Part shown: piece by piece, positions 35,958-46,539 of the stretch | How the letters are laid out: every line of letters starts with the position of its first letter | Numbering within the stretch: position 1 is the first letter of the stretch | Source: Zopfochytrium polystomum | Lineage: Eukaryota; Chytridiomycota; Chytridiomycetes; Chytridiales; Chytridiaceae | Length of the DNA: 64,000 nt | Assembly (NCBI GenBank): GCA_025765615.1 | Contig: JAIVFJ010000141.1 | Span: 1 to 64,000 of the forward strand | Direction: 5' to 3' | Translations under genes and position numbers: made by a program | The notes under the pieces: generated by a model | Told to the model about the DNA's origin: nothing | Databases searched by the model: none | The model's input: only the letters and a program-made list of their open reading frames with translations

Positions 35958-36880
35958 TTATGTAAGCCGCGAGCGAAGTGCATGCGGCAGGAATGAGTGC
36001 AGAAGTTGCAACTGGAGTAGCATATATGCTGACACTTCGTTTAGCGAACCCACTTGGCGTTCTACCAGCCTGTTGAATTCGTTGGTGTAAGGTGGGCTAG
36101 GCTCAAACACAACAGGCAAACTTCGTTGGGAAGCCCAAGCACGGGAGGAGTGCTTGGAATAGAGTTCACCGCCATCACAACAAACACCAGTTACTTTCTT
36201 CTTGTGCTGCAGCTCAAGCTGCTCAACAGTTCTCTTAAAGCGATCAGGTGCCTTACACTCTAATGTACAGAAGTCTAGGTCTATCCACTGAGAGAATTCA
36301 TCAACTACAATCTGCCAGTATTTCTCCCTGCGCCTGCCCTGGACTGGCAGAGACACCAAGTCGGTGTGGAGCGGAGAGAAGATTTTTGAACGTGTTGTCA
36401 TGCGTAAATAGGCTTGGCCCGTATCCGCTCGAAATCACAAGTCATAAGTGACGTTGGTGCAAATACTTTCTTCCCTTTATTCACAAACGGCAAAGTGCTA
36501 TTGATAACTCCCAGTGCAAGGTGCCCACAACAGTGGTGCATTTTTTGCGCAGAGTCGGAATGTGAATCAGTCTGTGTGGAAGTAGAAGCAACAGGGTAAG
36601 CGCAGAGCTCCCCCTCAATGCATTGCAAAGGAAAGTTTTGAAGCTTACCATCAGTGGCGTCCCCTGTATAGGCAAGTTCATAGTCTGCGTCTCCCTTTCA
36701 TGTAACAGTGCTTGAACTAGGGATCTGCAGGTTGACGTGGTACATTCTGTCGTATTGGCTACTTGCCTAATCCACAAAGTATCCCAACTGATCTGTCTAA
36801 CAGGCGTCTCAAACATAAAGAATGAACATTCAGAGGGACAATCCTCTGAAGGATTGGTGCGTGCACGCTCCCCACCCACT
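35958..36880 (-). mobile_element. Ty1/copia retrotransposon pol relic (pre-integrase and integrase)
   Basis: Reading on the minus strand, a GAG-pre-integrase-like part (MHHCCGHLALGVINSTLPF) is followed by an integrase core: HTDLVSLPVQGRRREKYWQ, VDEFSQWIDLDF, CCDGGELYS and SPPYTNEFNRLVERQV. These match the copia integrase pattern of a first Asp after a His, a second Asp and a final Glu. Upstream (36,480-36,880) a protease-like stretch is weaker. Frames are interrupted by stops, so the element is dead; no reverse transcriptase follows before 35,950. Confidence 0.65.
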
Positions 36881-37295
36881 GTTCCTTAAGAGGAACCACA
36901 CCAAGGGTCCGTGTGCACCGAGGGGTACACACCATCTCTCACTACCCAAACCCTTTGCAAAGCAGATGGATTTGACAGGTCTCTGTATCGGTGCCAAAAG
37001 GACAGCGGATTGAAGAAAAAAGGGAAAAGAGAAATGGCCCAAAAAAAGAGAGAGAGAAATTGACAAGTCAACCCCTGACTTCTAGCATTCACAAATGCTC
37101 TAAGTCCCCAAACCCTATGCAAGAATGTACAAGTGCCAGAAATAATAATAAATGAGGCTGCGGTACAGCCTGTCAGGCACCTCATCCCTTGAGTCAGGCA
37201 GTCTCTGTTAGTCACCTGAAAAGAAAATATGTTGAGAAAACCCTGGTGCAACAGAAACTGTTAATGTTATGAATCACCTGGAAACCTCTGGAGCC

Positions 37296-37343
37296 TTCTA
37301 GAACATTCCTTCATGGAACCTTGTGGAACCTTCTGGAACCTTC
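37296..37343 (+). promoter_or_regulatory. Heat-shock elements in the LTR
   Basis: A three-unit array TTCnnGAAnnTTC at 37296-37308 and a perfect four-unit array GAAnnTTCnnGAAnnTTC at 37326-37343. Alternating GAA/TTC with two-base spacing is the binding site of trimeric heat-shock factor. They lie 110-160 bp upstream of the TATA box. Confidence 0.75.
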
Positions 37344-37452
37344 TTTGCTTTCCTGACTTGTCTTGTTGTCATTGGTATCATTGGTATCATTGTATTACTA
37401 ATTGCTCTTTCTGGAACTTTCTTTGAGTCTTGACAAGGAAGACTCTCAAAGG

Positions 37453-37460
37453 TATAAAAG
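37453..37460 (+). promoter_or_regulatory. TATA box of the LTR promoter
   Basis: TATAAAAG in the plus orientation, about 190 bp into the LTR, downstream of the heat-shock elements and followed by GGGCTATGG. This fits a U3/R boundary roughly 30 bp further on. Confidence 0.7.
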
Positions 37461-37806
37461 GGCTATGGGGGACCTGTCCCATCCCTCAAGTGAATTATTG
37501 TTTCCAATACAATCATCACTCCTCTCAGTTCCTTGTCTGCCTTGCCTTGCCTTGTCCTGCCATGTTCGTGACAGTTAAGACAAAAGTAGTAAAGCAGGCA
37601 CAATAATAAAGATAGGTCAGCCACAAATACGCTTTGATAACACCTTGGAACTAAAAAACTGAGAATAATAACAGTGGTCCCGAACTTAGCAGTTTTATGA
37701 CAGGTATGCTTGTTTTTGGGAGTAAAATCCCTAGACTTTATCACTGAGACCTTGGTGTAGCCTCACATGTATATCATCATTATGTACCAATTATTCATAA
37801 CTTTTG

Positions 37807-37829
37807 TTCTAGAAAGTTCCAGAAGGTTC
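37807..37829. promoter_or_regulatory. Five-unit heat-shock element
   Basis: TTCnnGAAnnTTCnnGAAnnTTC without a mismatch. It sits beside the terminus-like sequence ATTCATAAC, which is the reverse of the LTR start TTATGAAT. It may belong to a related LTR fragment in the opposite orientation. Confidence 0.6.
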
Positions 37830-37954
37830 CAGAGGGACGCCCAGGGGATCTGGCCCTTTTCCTATGTATCGCTATCATATAGGGATTATCGCAATACGAA
37901 AAATGCGATATTATCGGCTTTCGGAATATCGATTTGGATCCTTAATTGTGCTGC

Positions 37955-38290
37955 ACTATGCCCATGGAAGAGAGCAAGTAACTGTCGATGCACACTTTGG
38001 CTCTAGCTTGCACTGTTGAAAAAACTGTTGAGACTGTGAGAAAAGGTGGGTTTCCGCTTGTGTAAACAATTTTCTCCTCTTCTGCCTCGCAGATGATTGT
38101 AAGAGAGGTTTTTAACTCTGTGCCAGTCACTCTTGCCCAGTGGTTACTGTAGCCTGAACACCATCTTTATGTACCAATTATTCATAACAGAGTTTTTTAA
38201 CCTCCATAATTCTGGAGAAGGACCGACAAACACACCTCTCCACCTCCTTCACTCCACTCCCTCACTCAGAGAAGATAGTTTACACAAGGA
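37955..38290. repeat. Diverged copy of the 0.4-0.5-kb repeat family
   Basis: Recognisable against the copies at 38,335 and 45,876 by TGCCCATGG(G/A)AGAG, GAGAGGTTTTTA, TGTGCCAGTCAC, TATGTACCAATTATTCATAACAGAG and GGAGAAGGACC. It is the most diverged of the three, and both ends are indistinct. Confidence 0.5.
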
Positions 38291-38334
38291 AGAAATGAAA
38301 ACAGGAGCATTTAGAAGATTATGGAAACATGTAA

Positions 38335-38740
38335 TGTTAGGTGACTGGTTAGCAGCAAGAGGCACAAGACAGACCTGAACCTATGGTGACTGTCAGTTAT
38401 CGTTCTCACGATGCCCATGGGAGAGCGAGCCACCGCCAATGCAGACCAAGGCACTGGCTTGAGCTGTTGACAAATACTCCAAGTATTAAGTGGAACGGAA
38501 ACCCAGTGTTAACAGTTTTCCTCCTCCTCTGCTCAAGCAGATAATATAGGAGAGGTTTTTACCCTGTGCTGGTCACACTTGCCTAGCAACTATTATAGTG
38601 TGGATATCATCATTATGTATCAATAATTCATAACAGAGCTTTTCTCTTTCTCTCCAAGTTGGGGAGAAGGACCACCCACAAACACACATCTCCACTTCAT
38701 TCAGTCCTTCCACTCACTCACTCAAAGTAGACTGTTTACA
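38335..38740. repeat. Copy of the 0.4-0.5-kb repeat family, one terminal repeat missing
   Basis: It starts TGTTAGGTGACTGGTTAGCAGC, like the intact copy at 45,876, and runs in parallel through the CAAGTATTAAGTGGAAC and CAATAATTCATAACAGAGC landmarks to GTAGACTGTTTACA. The right terminal inverted repeat of the intact copy is absent. Confidence 0.65.
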
Positions 38741-39381
38741 TATAACAATGGGACACTCTGGCTACTTGGACCCTCAAAGAGCCAAAGGGAGCTCTTACCG
38801 CTATCTTAGGCAGCAAGGATCACTGCAATTGTAGCTGCTGGACCAGAAATGAAGTCTACATTGTAGAAAACCCACATTGCGATGGCTCTGAAGTTGAGTC
38901 AACCTGTGCAGCTGAGGTTTACTGTGCAGGATTTTCAACCCCCGACAAGAAGGTTGGATTTGTATGTAGTCCACAACTCTTCTTCTCTGAGTATGGGAAT
39001 GGAAGTTGGAAGATTTGTGGTTGTGCATTTGTGGCTGGACCTTCTCCAGAAGTTGGAGAAGAAAGACTCTCGTATGAATGATTGAAACATAATGGTTATA
39101 TTTGCGCATGACGCTGTTATAGTTGCTAGGTGAGTGTGCCTCGCAGCGGTAAAACCTCGTCCATCGTTGTCTGCTTGGCTGAGGATTACACCTGCTGATA
39201 TGAACAGCAAGTCGCACATATGTTATATTGTAATTGGACTCCTCCTCCGAGCGCAGTGGCGCGCACCACCCAGTGCCAGCTGGGTCCAACAACACTAACT
39301 CTAATTGAAAGACTTGATAGGGGTTCAATGCTGTAACGTCACATGAAGAAAGAGCTATCACAATGATCTCAAGTTTCAAAA

Positions 39382-39720
39382 TTAAGGATTGGCGGATTGG
39401 ATAGGATAGGATAAAATGGGCTTTACCAAAACCGTGTCTATCCCAACCTTCTTAACTGTATCCTAGCCAGTGCAACCGAGCCCTGTCGTAACTGAACCGT
39501 ATCTGCAAAGATTGAAACAAAGCTTAACCAAGGCACAGTTTAACTGCTAACCGGGCGGAATTGAACCATTAACCTTGAGTTAATTAGACAGACGCCATAG
39601 TGCAGAGAAAACCGCCCATGTGTCGTTTCCCAACTGCAATGCCGGTTAACCGATTTTTCCTTATCCTCAACTGCACGGGTTGCGGTTTTATCCGCCTATC
39701 CGCCAATCCTTCTCAATTAA
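39382..39720. mobile_element. MITE-like inverted-repeat element flanked by TTAA
   Basis: Left end TTAAGGATTGGCGGAT; the right end read on the other strand is TTAATTGAGAAGGATTGGCGGAT, so both carry GGATTGGCGGAT pointing inward next to TTAA. The interior (about 300 bp) has no open frame. A TTAA target would fit a piggyBac-type non-autonomous element, but the ends differ by a six-base extension. Confidence 0.45.
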
Positions 39721-39815
39721 GTCTTCAGTCATAATAACATACTGGATTTGAAGGCAACTCGGGCTTGAACTTGAATGTGTTTAGAATGGTATTAATACTT
39801 GGTCGTGCTTTCTTG

Positions 39816-39818
<3 letters not shown>

Positions 39819-39860
<42 letters not shown>
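39819..39860 (+). repeat. Poly(T) tract, 42 bases
   Basis: The longest uninterrupted homopolymer in the window. It lies in the spacer upstream of the APSES-GATA gene, about 560 bp before the first possible ATG. It could be the tail of a retroposed sequence on the minus strand, but no body is recognisable. Confidence 0.9.
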
Positions 39861-39861
<1 letters not shown>

Positions 39862-40416
39862 GTCTGCGCGGTTGTTCCAGACTCTTCGACTATTAATACT
39901 TCGTTTTGCAATAATCGTCAAATCAATCATTGCTCTGCTGCCTGGGTGCCTGTGGGGGGGTGCAGCGGGTGGCGGGAGACAGAGCGACTGCCCCACCCGC
40001 AACCAGCCAGAGCGAGATTACAAATTTTTTTTTTCGTTTTTATGTTTGTTTTGATCAACTCTGTTCCTTATTTATCTTTGTTTTTCTTTTTTTAGGGGGG
40101 GTCTCTCTCTTTTCTCCCACTGTTTCTTTTTTGCAGAAAAATTCTTTTGGGCTTCTTCTCAACATAAAAAAGTGAGAAAACAAAACAGGCAAACAATCAG
40201 ACAGAGAGAGAGACAGAGAGAGGTCAGAGAAACGGTCGTATAGATAGACAGATAGACAGACTGACCCCCCTCCCCCAGTTGGCCGGCCGATCGTGGAGAG
40301 AGAGAGAGAGAGTTGGCTTGTGGGCGGCGCGGCCAGTTCAGTCAGTCAATTAATCAATCCATCAATCAGACAGACAGACGGCAGCAGTCGCAGCAGCAGC
40401 GCCCTCGCACTGCGCC
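39861..40416. other. Upstream region of the APSES-GATA gene
   Basis: No gene seen. T-rich sequence up to 40,140 is followed by a purine-rich block with GACAGA repeats (40,195-40,265), a short GA repeat (40,297-40,311) and CAGACAGACGGCAGCAG sequence. It probably holds the promoter and 5' UTR. Confidence 0.6.
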
Positions 40417-40744
40417 ATGCCAGCTGGCCCTCCCTCCTCGTCCATCTCGTCATCGTCGCCATCGTCTTCGTCGCCGTCGTCGTCCTCCTCCGCCGCCTTC
40501 TCCTCCACACCGCCCTCGGCTGCGTCCGCGGTCCCTCACCCGTCAACGTCCGCCTCCCCTCCGTCTCGGTTCTCCCCCCCCCTCTTTGGTGCTGTCGTCC
40601 GTAGAGCCCACCGGAACGGCGGTTTCTCCGTCATCGCCATCAACCTCGCCACCGCCACTGACACCAACTGCACCAATCGGTGCACGGCCACACTCGCCGT
40701 CTGCGCCCTCTTCGTTGGCTTCTACTCACAGTGACGCTCGAAAC

Positions 40745-43388
40745 ATGGCCGCGAGCGACTCGGAGGGTCGGCGCGATGAGGCGAGCGACTTTAGTCTGGT
40801 CCGAAAGGACGTGATTGAGAATTCGTCGATGTCACCTTCGCCAGTCGGTGATGACGCAAACATTCATAATATCAGTGTGACACAAAGACCAGAACTCGTC
40901 GCAGAAGAGCCCAAGGTACAACCCAAATCACACTCTGACAGCAGCAGGGAGCAGCATACCCCGGTTGAATTGGAGCCCTCGGCAGATTCCATCAGCAAGC
41001 CGACTAGCCGCAGTAACCCCACCTCGTCCTCCCAGCGCGTTCCTTCCTCACCATCTGTCCATCGGTCTGCCTCTCCCGCCCCGCGCTCGGTGACGCCTCC
41101 TGCTGGCTTAGTCCGACCGGCCATTTACTCTGGCGTGAATGTTTACGAGCAAGTGTGCAACGACGTTCCAGTTATGCGCCGCGCCAAAGATGCCTTCATA
41201 AACGCCACCCAGATTCTTCGAGCTGCTGGTTTGCCGAAGACCCAAAGAACCAAAATCCTGGAGAAAGACGTATGCACTGGCCGGCACGAGAAAATCCAAG
41301 GGGGTTACCACATGTTTCAAGGGACGTGGATACCCTTGGAGTCAGCCATCAAACTTGCTCGGCGCCACGGCCTTTCCGAAGCGCTCGGTCCCTTGTTCGA
41401 ATATGCTCCCACTGACGTGTCGTCCTCCGTCTTTGCCGATATACTGGCAGAGCGAAAGGCGCAAAAGTCCTCAACAACCATCTCAAATGCTCGTTTAAAA
41501 CCGATCCTCTCCGGGTCCTCGAGCCTCACCGAAACCCTACAAACCCCCACGGGCCGTTTCATCCAGCTCTGACAGCAAGGGTGATGATTTGGACGACGAT
41601 GAAGACCTGGACGACGCGAATGAGACTAATCAGATACACGCATACCATGAGCCGCACCCCGACAGAACTCGCGAGCCACGAAAGCCGCGTATGGGTTCCC
41701 ACAGTTCCCTTCGTAGATCTGTTACTCCGCAACCAGCGGAGTCTTCGACTGCGGAGTCACATGTTCGCGGCGCCTCTCACCTTCGCGATGTTTACACTGC
41801 TGCCGATGGAGCGGACCCTCTGAGTGAAAGACTACCTGCCCGGACTCAGCAACGTGTTCCCAATTCAGATCAGGGAAGCACCGAACCACTGCCTCAGGCC
41901 AGAAGAGTCGGTCGCCCGCCTGGGAGTGGGAGGCCCCCCGGGCGACCGCCGGGTCGCCCACGAAAGCAGGGAGGACAGGGATCGATGTCCCCAACTCCCG
42001 TTGCAAGACGCGGAGGGTCCGTTCCACCTTCATTTGGTGCCGGGGCGGCCCAGTCCTCCCCCAAGAAGTCGCGACTTTCCACCAACATGACCCGTGCCAC
42101 TTCAGTGGATCGTCTGGCAAGCGGTGACGAAATCATGGAGCTCGACACCGTTGAACTTATGGATCCTTATCACCTGCTCGACCCCACAGCGAGTTCCGAC
42201 GACGAACCACCTTACAGTTCCGTGGCGCCTGGATCTTCGTCGGTCATAGGGCGCGGTGTTCGGATTGGCACCCGGCGCACGAACTTTTCTCCAAGCCGCC
42301 GCACACATCCGCCAAGGTTGATACCACAGCGGTTATCAGGGGATGACTCGGCCAGCTGTAGTGACATTGGCCCTGAAGACTCGCTCGACTCAATGAACGA
42401 AGAGGATGACTTTGACCCCTCCTCTCGGGTCGTTAGCGCCGTTTTTCCATTTATGGCTAAAGTCTCGAGAAGCGTTCCATCCTCCTCGTCGTCAGCCACA
42501 GGCGGCTTAAGCCCTAGCATTTCTATGAGTGGAAAAATGTTCGCTCGATCCAGCTCTTATCATCCGTACCGAAAGTCACTTGGACTGCCATCGTCGTCCA
42601 GAAAGTCCCTCCATTCACGACACCAAGACTTTTGCGCTGGCTGCGGGGTCTTTACCACGCCTCTGTGGCGGCGTGACTCGTCCGGCCGGCGCACGCTGTG
42701 CAATTCGTGCGGCTTGAAGTGGTGCTTCGGCATGTCTGGCCCATGGGATGCAAGTATGGGCCTTCTTGGTGGAATAGCTCCTGGCAGTGCTTTACCTTCA
42801 TCAAATCAGCGGATGAACCCGGGGAACGCTTCGTCGACGTTTCTCTCGAAGCCGTTTCCGTCGTCACCGTCCACTTTACCCCAAGATGCGCACAACGGTG
42901 GAAAGCGCCAGTTGATGTCGGACGCAGCCTCGTCCTCAACCGCAGCTATTGATTTGGACGGAAGCTCCTTGGATCGCAGCCCTGCTTCATCGAGCAAGCT
43001 GGGCGGCGTAAGGCCGAACATTCCAACGGCTGATGAGGAGGGCAATGGGGAACACCAGCTGCGTCGCCTGATGGAAGCAGTTCGGAGGGAAGACGCTGCT
43101 GCCGACCGCGCCTTCCGCCGTGCCGTTGTACGCTTCCGCCGAGTTCGATCCTTGTCGTCCAACGCGCCAACGACCACAGCCCTCCAGTCTTCTTATTTGC
43201 TCGATCGTGGGCAGCCGCAGGCTGATGCTGCGGCGCCCGCGTTAAGAAGCGTAAGACGGTTTAGTAATGACGGCGGGGATGATTTGGAAGAGATGGACGC
43301 GTGGTCAGAGGACGAGCAGTGGGGCCGCGAGTCGGTGATGTCATTTATCCACGCTGTCCGAGGAAGGAGAGAAATGCCACCCGAGTAG
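40745..43388 (+). CDS. Transcription factor with APSES, AT-hook and GATA zinc-finger domains
   Basis: Two exons, 40745-41514 and 41567-43388, joined by a 52-bp GT-AG intron, give 863 residues. The APSES/KilA-N domain (about 41,122-41,410) reads IYSGVNVYEQ, AKDAFINATQILRAAGL, RTKILEKDV, HEKIQGGYHMFQGTW and PLFEY, close to Mbp1/Swi4. No ankyrin repeats follow. Instead there is an acidic stretch, a run of AT-hooks (GRPPGSGRPPGRPPGRPRK, about 41,909-41,965) and a GATA finger at about 42,633-42,720 (CAGC, TTPLWRRD, LCNSCGLKW; C-x2-C-x18-C-x2-C). The intron donor GTCCTC is weak; without splicing, the first frame stops at 41572 and the second begins beside it. An upstream ATG at 40417 would add about 109 Ser/Pro-rich residues if one C of the C9 run 40574-40582 is an extra base. 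Target genes unknown; cell-cycle or nitrogen/light control are family precedents only. Confidence 0.82.
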
Positions 43389-43923
43389 TGCAAAAGTTGA
43401 TTGAGGCTATCGTTTTTTTTTTTTTTTGTTTTTTTTTTTTTTTTTTGAATTCTTCGTACCAGTTTTCACATAATTTCCTGTTTGTTCTCTCGACATCACT
43501 TCCTAACCGTCTCAAACCTCCTTGCCAACCATTCTCTGCGTTCTTTTTTGCAGCTTGAGCGAGCCTTTGTTTTCCCCGACCCCCAAGTGATATCGTCTTA
43601 CTCGTTCGCGCTGCCCTTTCATTATGTGTCTCCCTATTCCCCATTTATGATTTTTTATTTCCTCATTTTGCTTCTTACCGTTCTTATCTCTGCTGACGTC
43701 CATTGTTCCATGAGCACACGATCTTTAGTCCTTTTACCCCCCGCCTTTTCCCTCCTACTCCGCCCTTCGCAAACCCCGTCGGTTTTTTTCATCTCCGTCA
43801 ATTGCTTCTAACTCGTGGCCCCACAATAGTTTCTTGATTTTTTTTTGTTCGTTTTGATTGTCCAGTAATCGCTTGAACACATAGATTTTTGTTTGTTTTT
43901 TTCATTGAGCTCTGTTGCAGTAC
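43389..43923. other. 3' region of the APSES-GATA gene
   Basis: No gene seen. T-rich, with an interrupted poly(T) at 43,411-43,446 and several shorter T runs to 43,910. Probably 3' UTR and spacer. Confidence 0.65.
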
Positions 43924-45066
43924 TCAGTATTGGTGGCTGCGTTGATCAAAAAGGTTGAAGGGTTTGCAGTCTACACATTGCACAGCACTGCACTTTTCAG
44001 TCGAGGATTGAACTTTGAGGGCAGTGTCAGACGCTGCTTCGGCCTCAACCGACACCCGTACGTTGGGCCTGACTAACTCAGCTATCTCCTTCACGGTGGT
44101 GCATGAGAAGATCCGCAGGAAATTCTTGTCCTGCCTGCAGCACAAACCAACGTCATATGTACCCTGCAGATATTGCATCAACCAAATGAGAGCTTTTTCC
44201 TCACATTCCCAGCTCTCACTGAAACTGAGCAAGTGTGTTTGGGCGAGAATAATTTGCCACATACAAGGCCTGCATTAAAAGACTCTGAAACCGCGACTGC
44301 TTTTCTCCGTCTAACCTGGTTGACATAGGGTCTTGTACCCAACCAGTCGCCATCATGGTATAAGCAATCATGCCTGCGATTACTGCACCATTAAACTTGT
44401 GCTCCCAGAACCCATTCTCCTCCAGTATTCTATAAATGTAGTTCTGCTGTCCAACCCAGACTACGTCTTCTACCTCTTCTGCAGAACGATCCACTGCATA
44501 CCACGTCTCGTCACATGATCAATTTTGAATCGCTCTGCGACCTGTGCCTGGACAGCCTTCACACCATCCTCTCCTTGTGAGACACAATTACATCATCTAC
44601 ATGTGTATTAATCACGCTGTTGACCTAACCTTCGTCATTCTGCGTGATCATCACGCAACTGTCTGACGCAAGTCCATGAAGCCTAAACCAATGCGCCACA
44701 GCCACCTCGTCCCAATTTGTCTCCACAAGAGCAACTGTTATTTTCCACAGTTTTGCTACCATTCTTTTGGTCAGGGTAAGTAGGTGGCCAGAGATACTAA
44801 AATTGGCCTTGGCGTCTTGTGCGTACTCAACGCCAGCAGCAACCGCAATACCATCCACCGCAGCCTCCACACAAGTAGACGCCTGCCCTTGCGACATCCA
44901 CCTGATTGCGTCCTTCTACCCATCCAGTCAATCCAATGCGTTCTTTCCTTCCCCACCAACAATCTCGAGGCAAAACCTCAACACCACGAATCTGGAAGTC
45001 TTGATCGCCCCACAGCTCGCGGCCCTGACAGCGCAGGAAAGAGATCACCATCACCATCACAGCCAA
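43924..45066 (-). mobile_element. Ty1/copia reverse transcriptase/RNase H relic
   Basis: Minus-strand reading: near 44,490-44,220 IYRILEENGFWEHK and SLLMQALYVANYSRPNTLAQF recall the copia block before RNase H; near 44,260-44,000 WECEEKALIWLMQYLQGTYDVGLC recalls the motif WxxxKRILRYLKGTxxxGL. Further upstream (44,900-44,630) a stretch ending HWFRLHGLASDSCVMI looks like the end of the reverse transcriptase. Stops and frame changes throughout show that it is dead. Confidence 0.5.
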
Positions 45067-45875
45067 TCTGGCGCAACTGGCGTACGCAACAGCACCAGAA
45101 AATGATCATTCAACATCACCATTTTCGCGGCCAAAGGCTGTGAAACTCTTCAGACCGGACACCGGTCGCGAGCACAGGGCCTCAAGAGCGTCAGGAAACG
45201 ACCTTCCAACACCAACATCGACTTTTCCAACCCAACACTCGCCCTGGCAAGGCCTACGGCCGCTTCTGCAAACACCTTATGAGAAGGTATGGTGACTTAG
45301 GTAACCGTAATGGTTTTTCTTTGTTGTACTCAAGGGAAGGGAGAGAGCAGGCAGATCTGATCAGGATCTGGGATGATGCTTCTCTGGAGATGCTGGGGCT
45401 CCCCTTTTATACTGCAGGTGGTCTCAGGAATTAGACTTTGGTAATAGCCTTTTAGCTCTGAGAGATAGAGTTTAGACTTGGAAGTGTGAGGAGGCAGACA
45501 TGACATCATTGTTGCATCACACTGATTTGGCCAGAACTTCCATGGGAGTTATGTGTGCAAAGAAGTAAGTCAGGCTCCCTGTAAAGCTCCTGTAATCATT
45601 CCTATCAAAGTGCTCGACTGAAGCACACTGAAGTGGTCTACCCACACTGGGGATTGAGACCACCTCTAAGCACTTGTACAGTGTCAAAGAGTGGGAGAAC
45701 TATAGACGACACTGGACCGGCCTGAATGCCATCTTAATTCATCCTTACTCTTGAAGACAGGTCTGAGGATCTTAACAGGTGGTAGTACGTGCAAACTACA
45801 ACATGTACACAGATTGGGCGTCCTTTGACTCCCCTGAGCCTTGGCGTGCTGAGTCTGCTGACCTGTGAAATGTGT

Positions 45876-46372
45876 TGTTAGGTGGAACTGACTGGTTAGC
45901 AGCAAGAGGCACAAGACAGACCTGAAACTGTTGTGACTCTCAGTTATCATTCTCATGATGCCCATGGGAGAGCAAGTCACTGCCAATGCAGACCTGGGCG
46001 CTGGCTTGCGCTGTTGACAATACTCCAAGTATTAAGTGGAACAGAAACCCGGTGTTAACAGTTTTCCTCCTCCTCTGCTCAAGCAGATAATATAGAGGAG
46101 GTTTTTACCCTGTGCTGGTCACACTTGCCTAGCAACTATTACAGCGTGTATATCATCATCATGTATCAATAATTCATAACAGAGCTTTTTTCTCTTTCTC
46201 TCCAAGTTGGGGAGAAGGACCACCCACAAACACACATCTCCACTTCATTCACTCCTTCCACTCACTCACTCAGAGTAGACTGTTTACAATCGTGAGAACG
46301 ATAACTGACAGTCACAATAGGTTTGGGTCTGTCTTGTGCCTCTTGCTGCTAACCAGTCAGTTCTGCCTAACA
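45876..46372. mobile_element. 497-bp TIR element (non-autonomous)
   Basis: Left end TGTTAGGTGGAACTGACTGG and right end reading TGTTAGGCAGAACTGACTGG on the other strand begin terminal inverted repeats of about 80 bp that stay closely matched (TTAGCAGCAAGAGGCACAAG, CAGTTAT). The interior is shared with the copies at 38,335 and 37,955 and has no open frame of note. No clear target-site duplication is visible. It is likely a foldback or MITE-type element mobilised in trans. Confidence 0.7.
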
Positions 46373-46539
46373 CTCCATTCTTGGGCCAACTTCGACAACA
46401 ACTGTGTCTCCTCACAGGTCTCTCTCATCATTTTGCTCTTCTGACCACCTCAGCCTTTGCCCACATCGCCCACAACCCTGACCTACTTCATTTGGGAAGC
46501 CACATTTCTCGTTCTTCACTCTGGTATTAAACCCTCTTC

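Larger units (their letters stand above)
37265..37573 (+). mobile_element. Solo LTR with 5-bp target-site duplication
   Basis: The 309-bp segment begins TGTTATGAAT and ends CGTGACA, the inverted TG…CA ends of an LTR. It is flanked on both sides by GTTAA, a 5-bp target-site duplication. It carries heat-shock elements and a TATA box (listed separately), as expected of the U3 region of an LTR oriented on the plus strand. No internal retroelement genes follow, so it is a solo LTR left by recombination. Confidence 0.8.

Noticed and set aside
41567..43388. Separate GATA-only gene starting near 41,589
   Set aside because: No ATG lies at that position (the frame would open with TTG), only 16 bp follow the preceding stop, and a 52-bp GT-AG intron restores one frame with whole codons.
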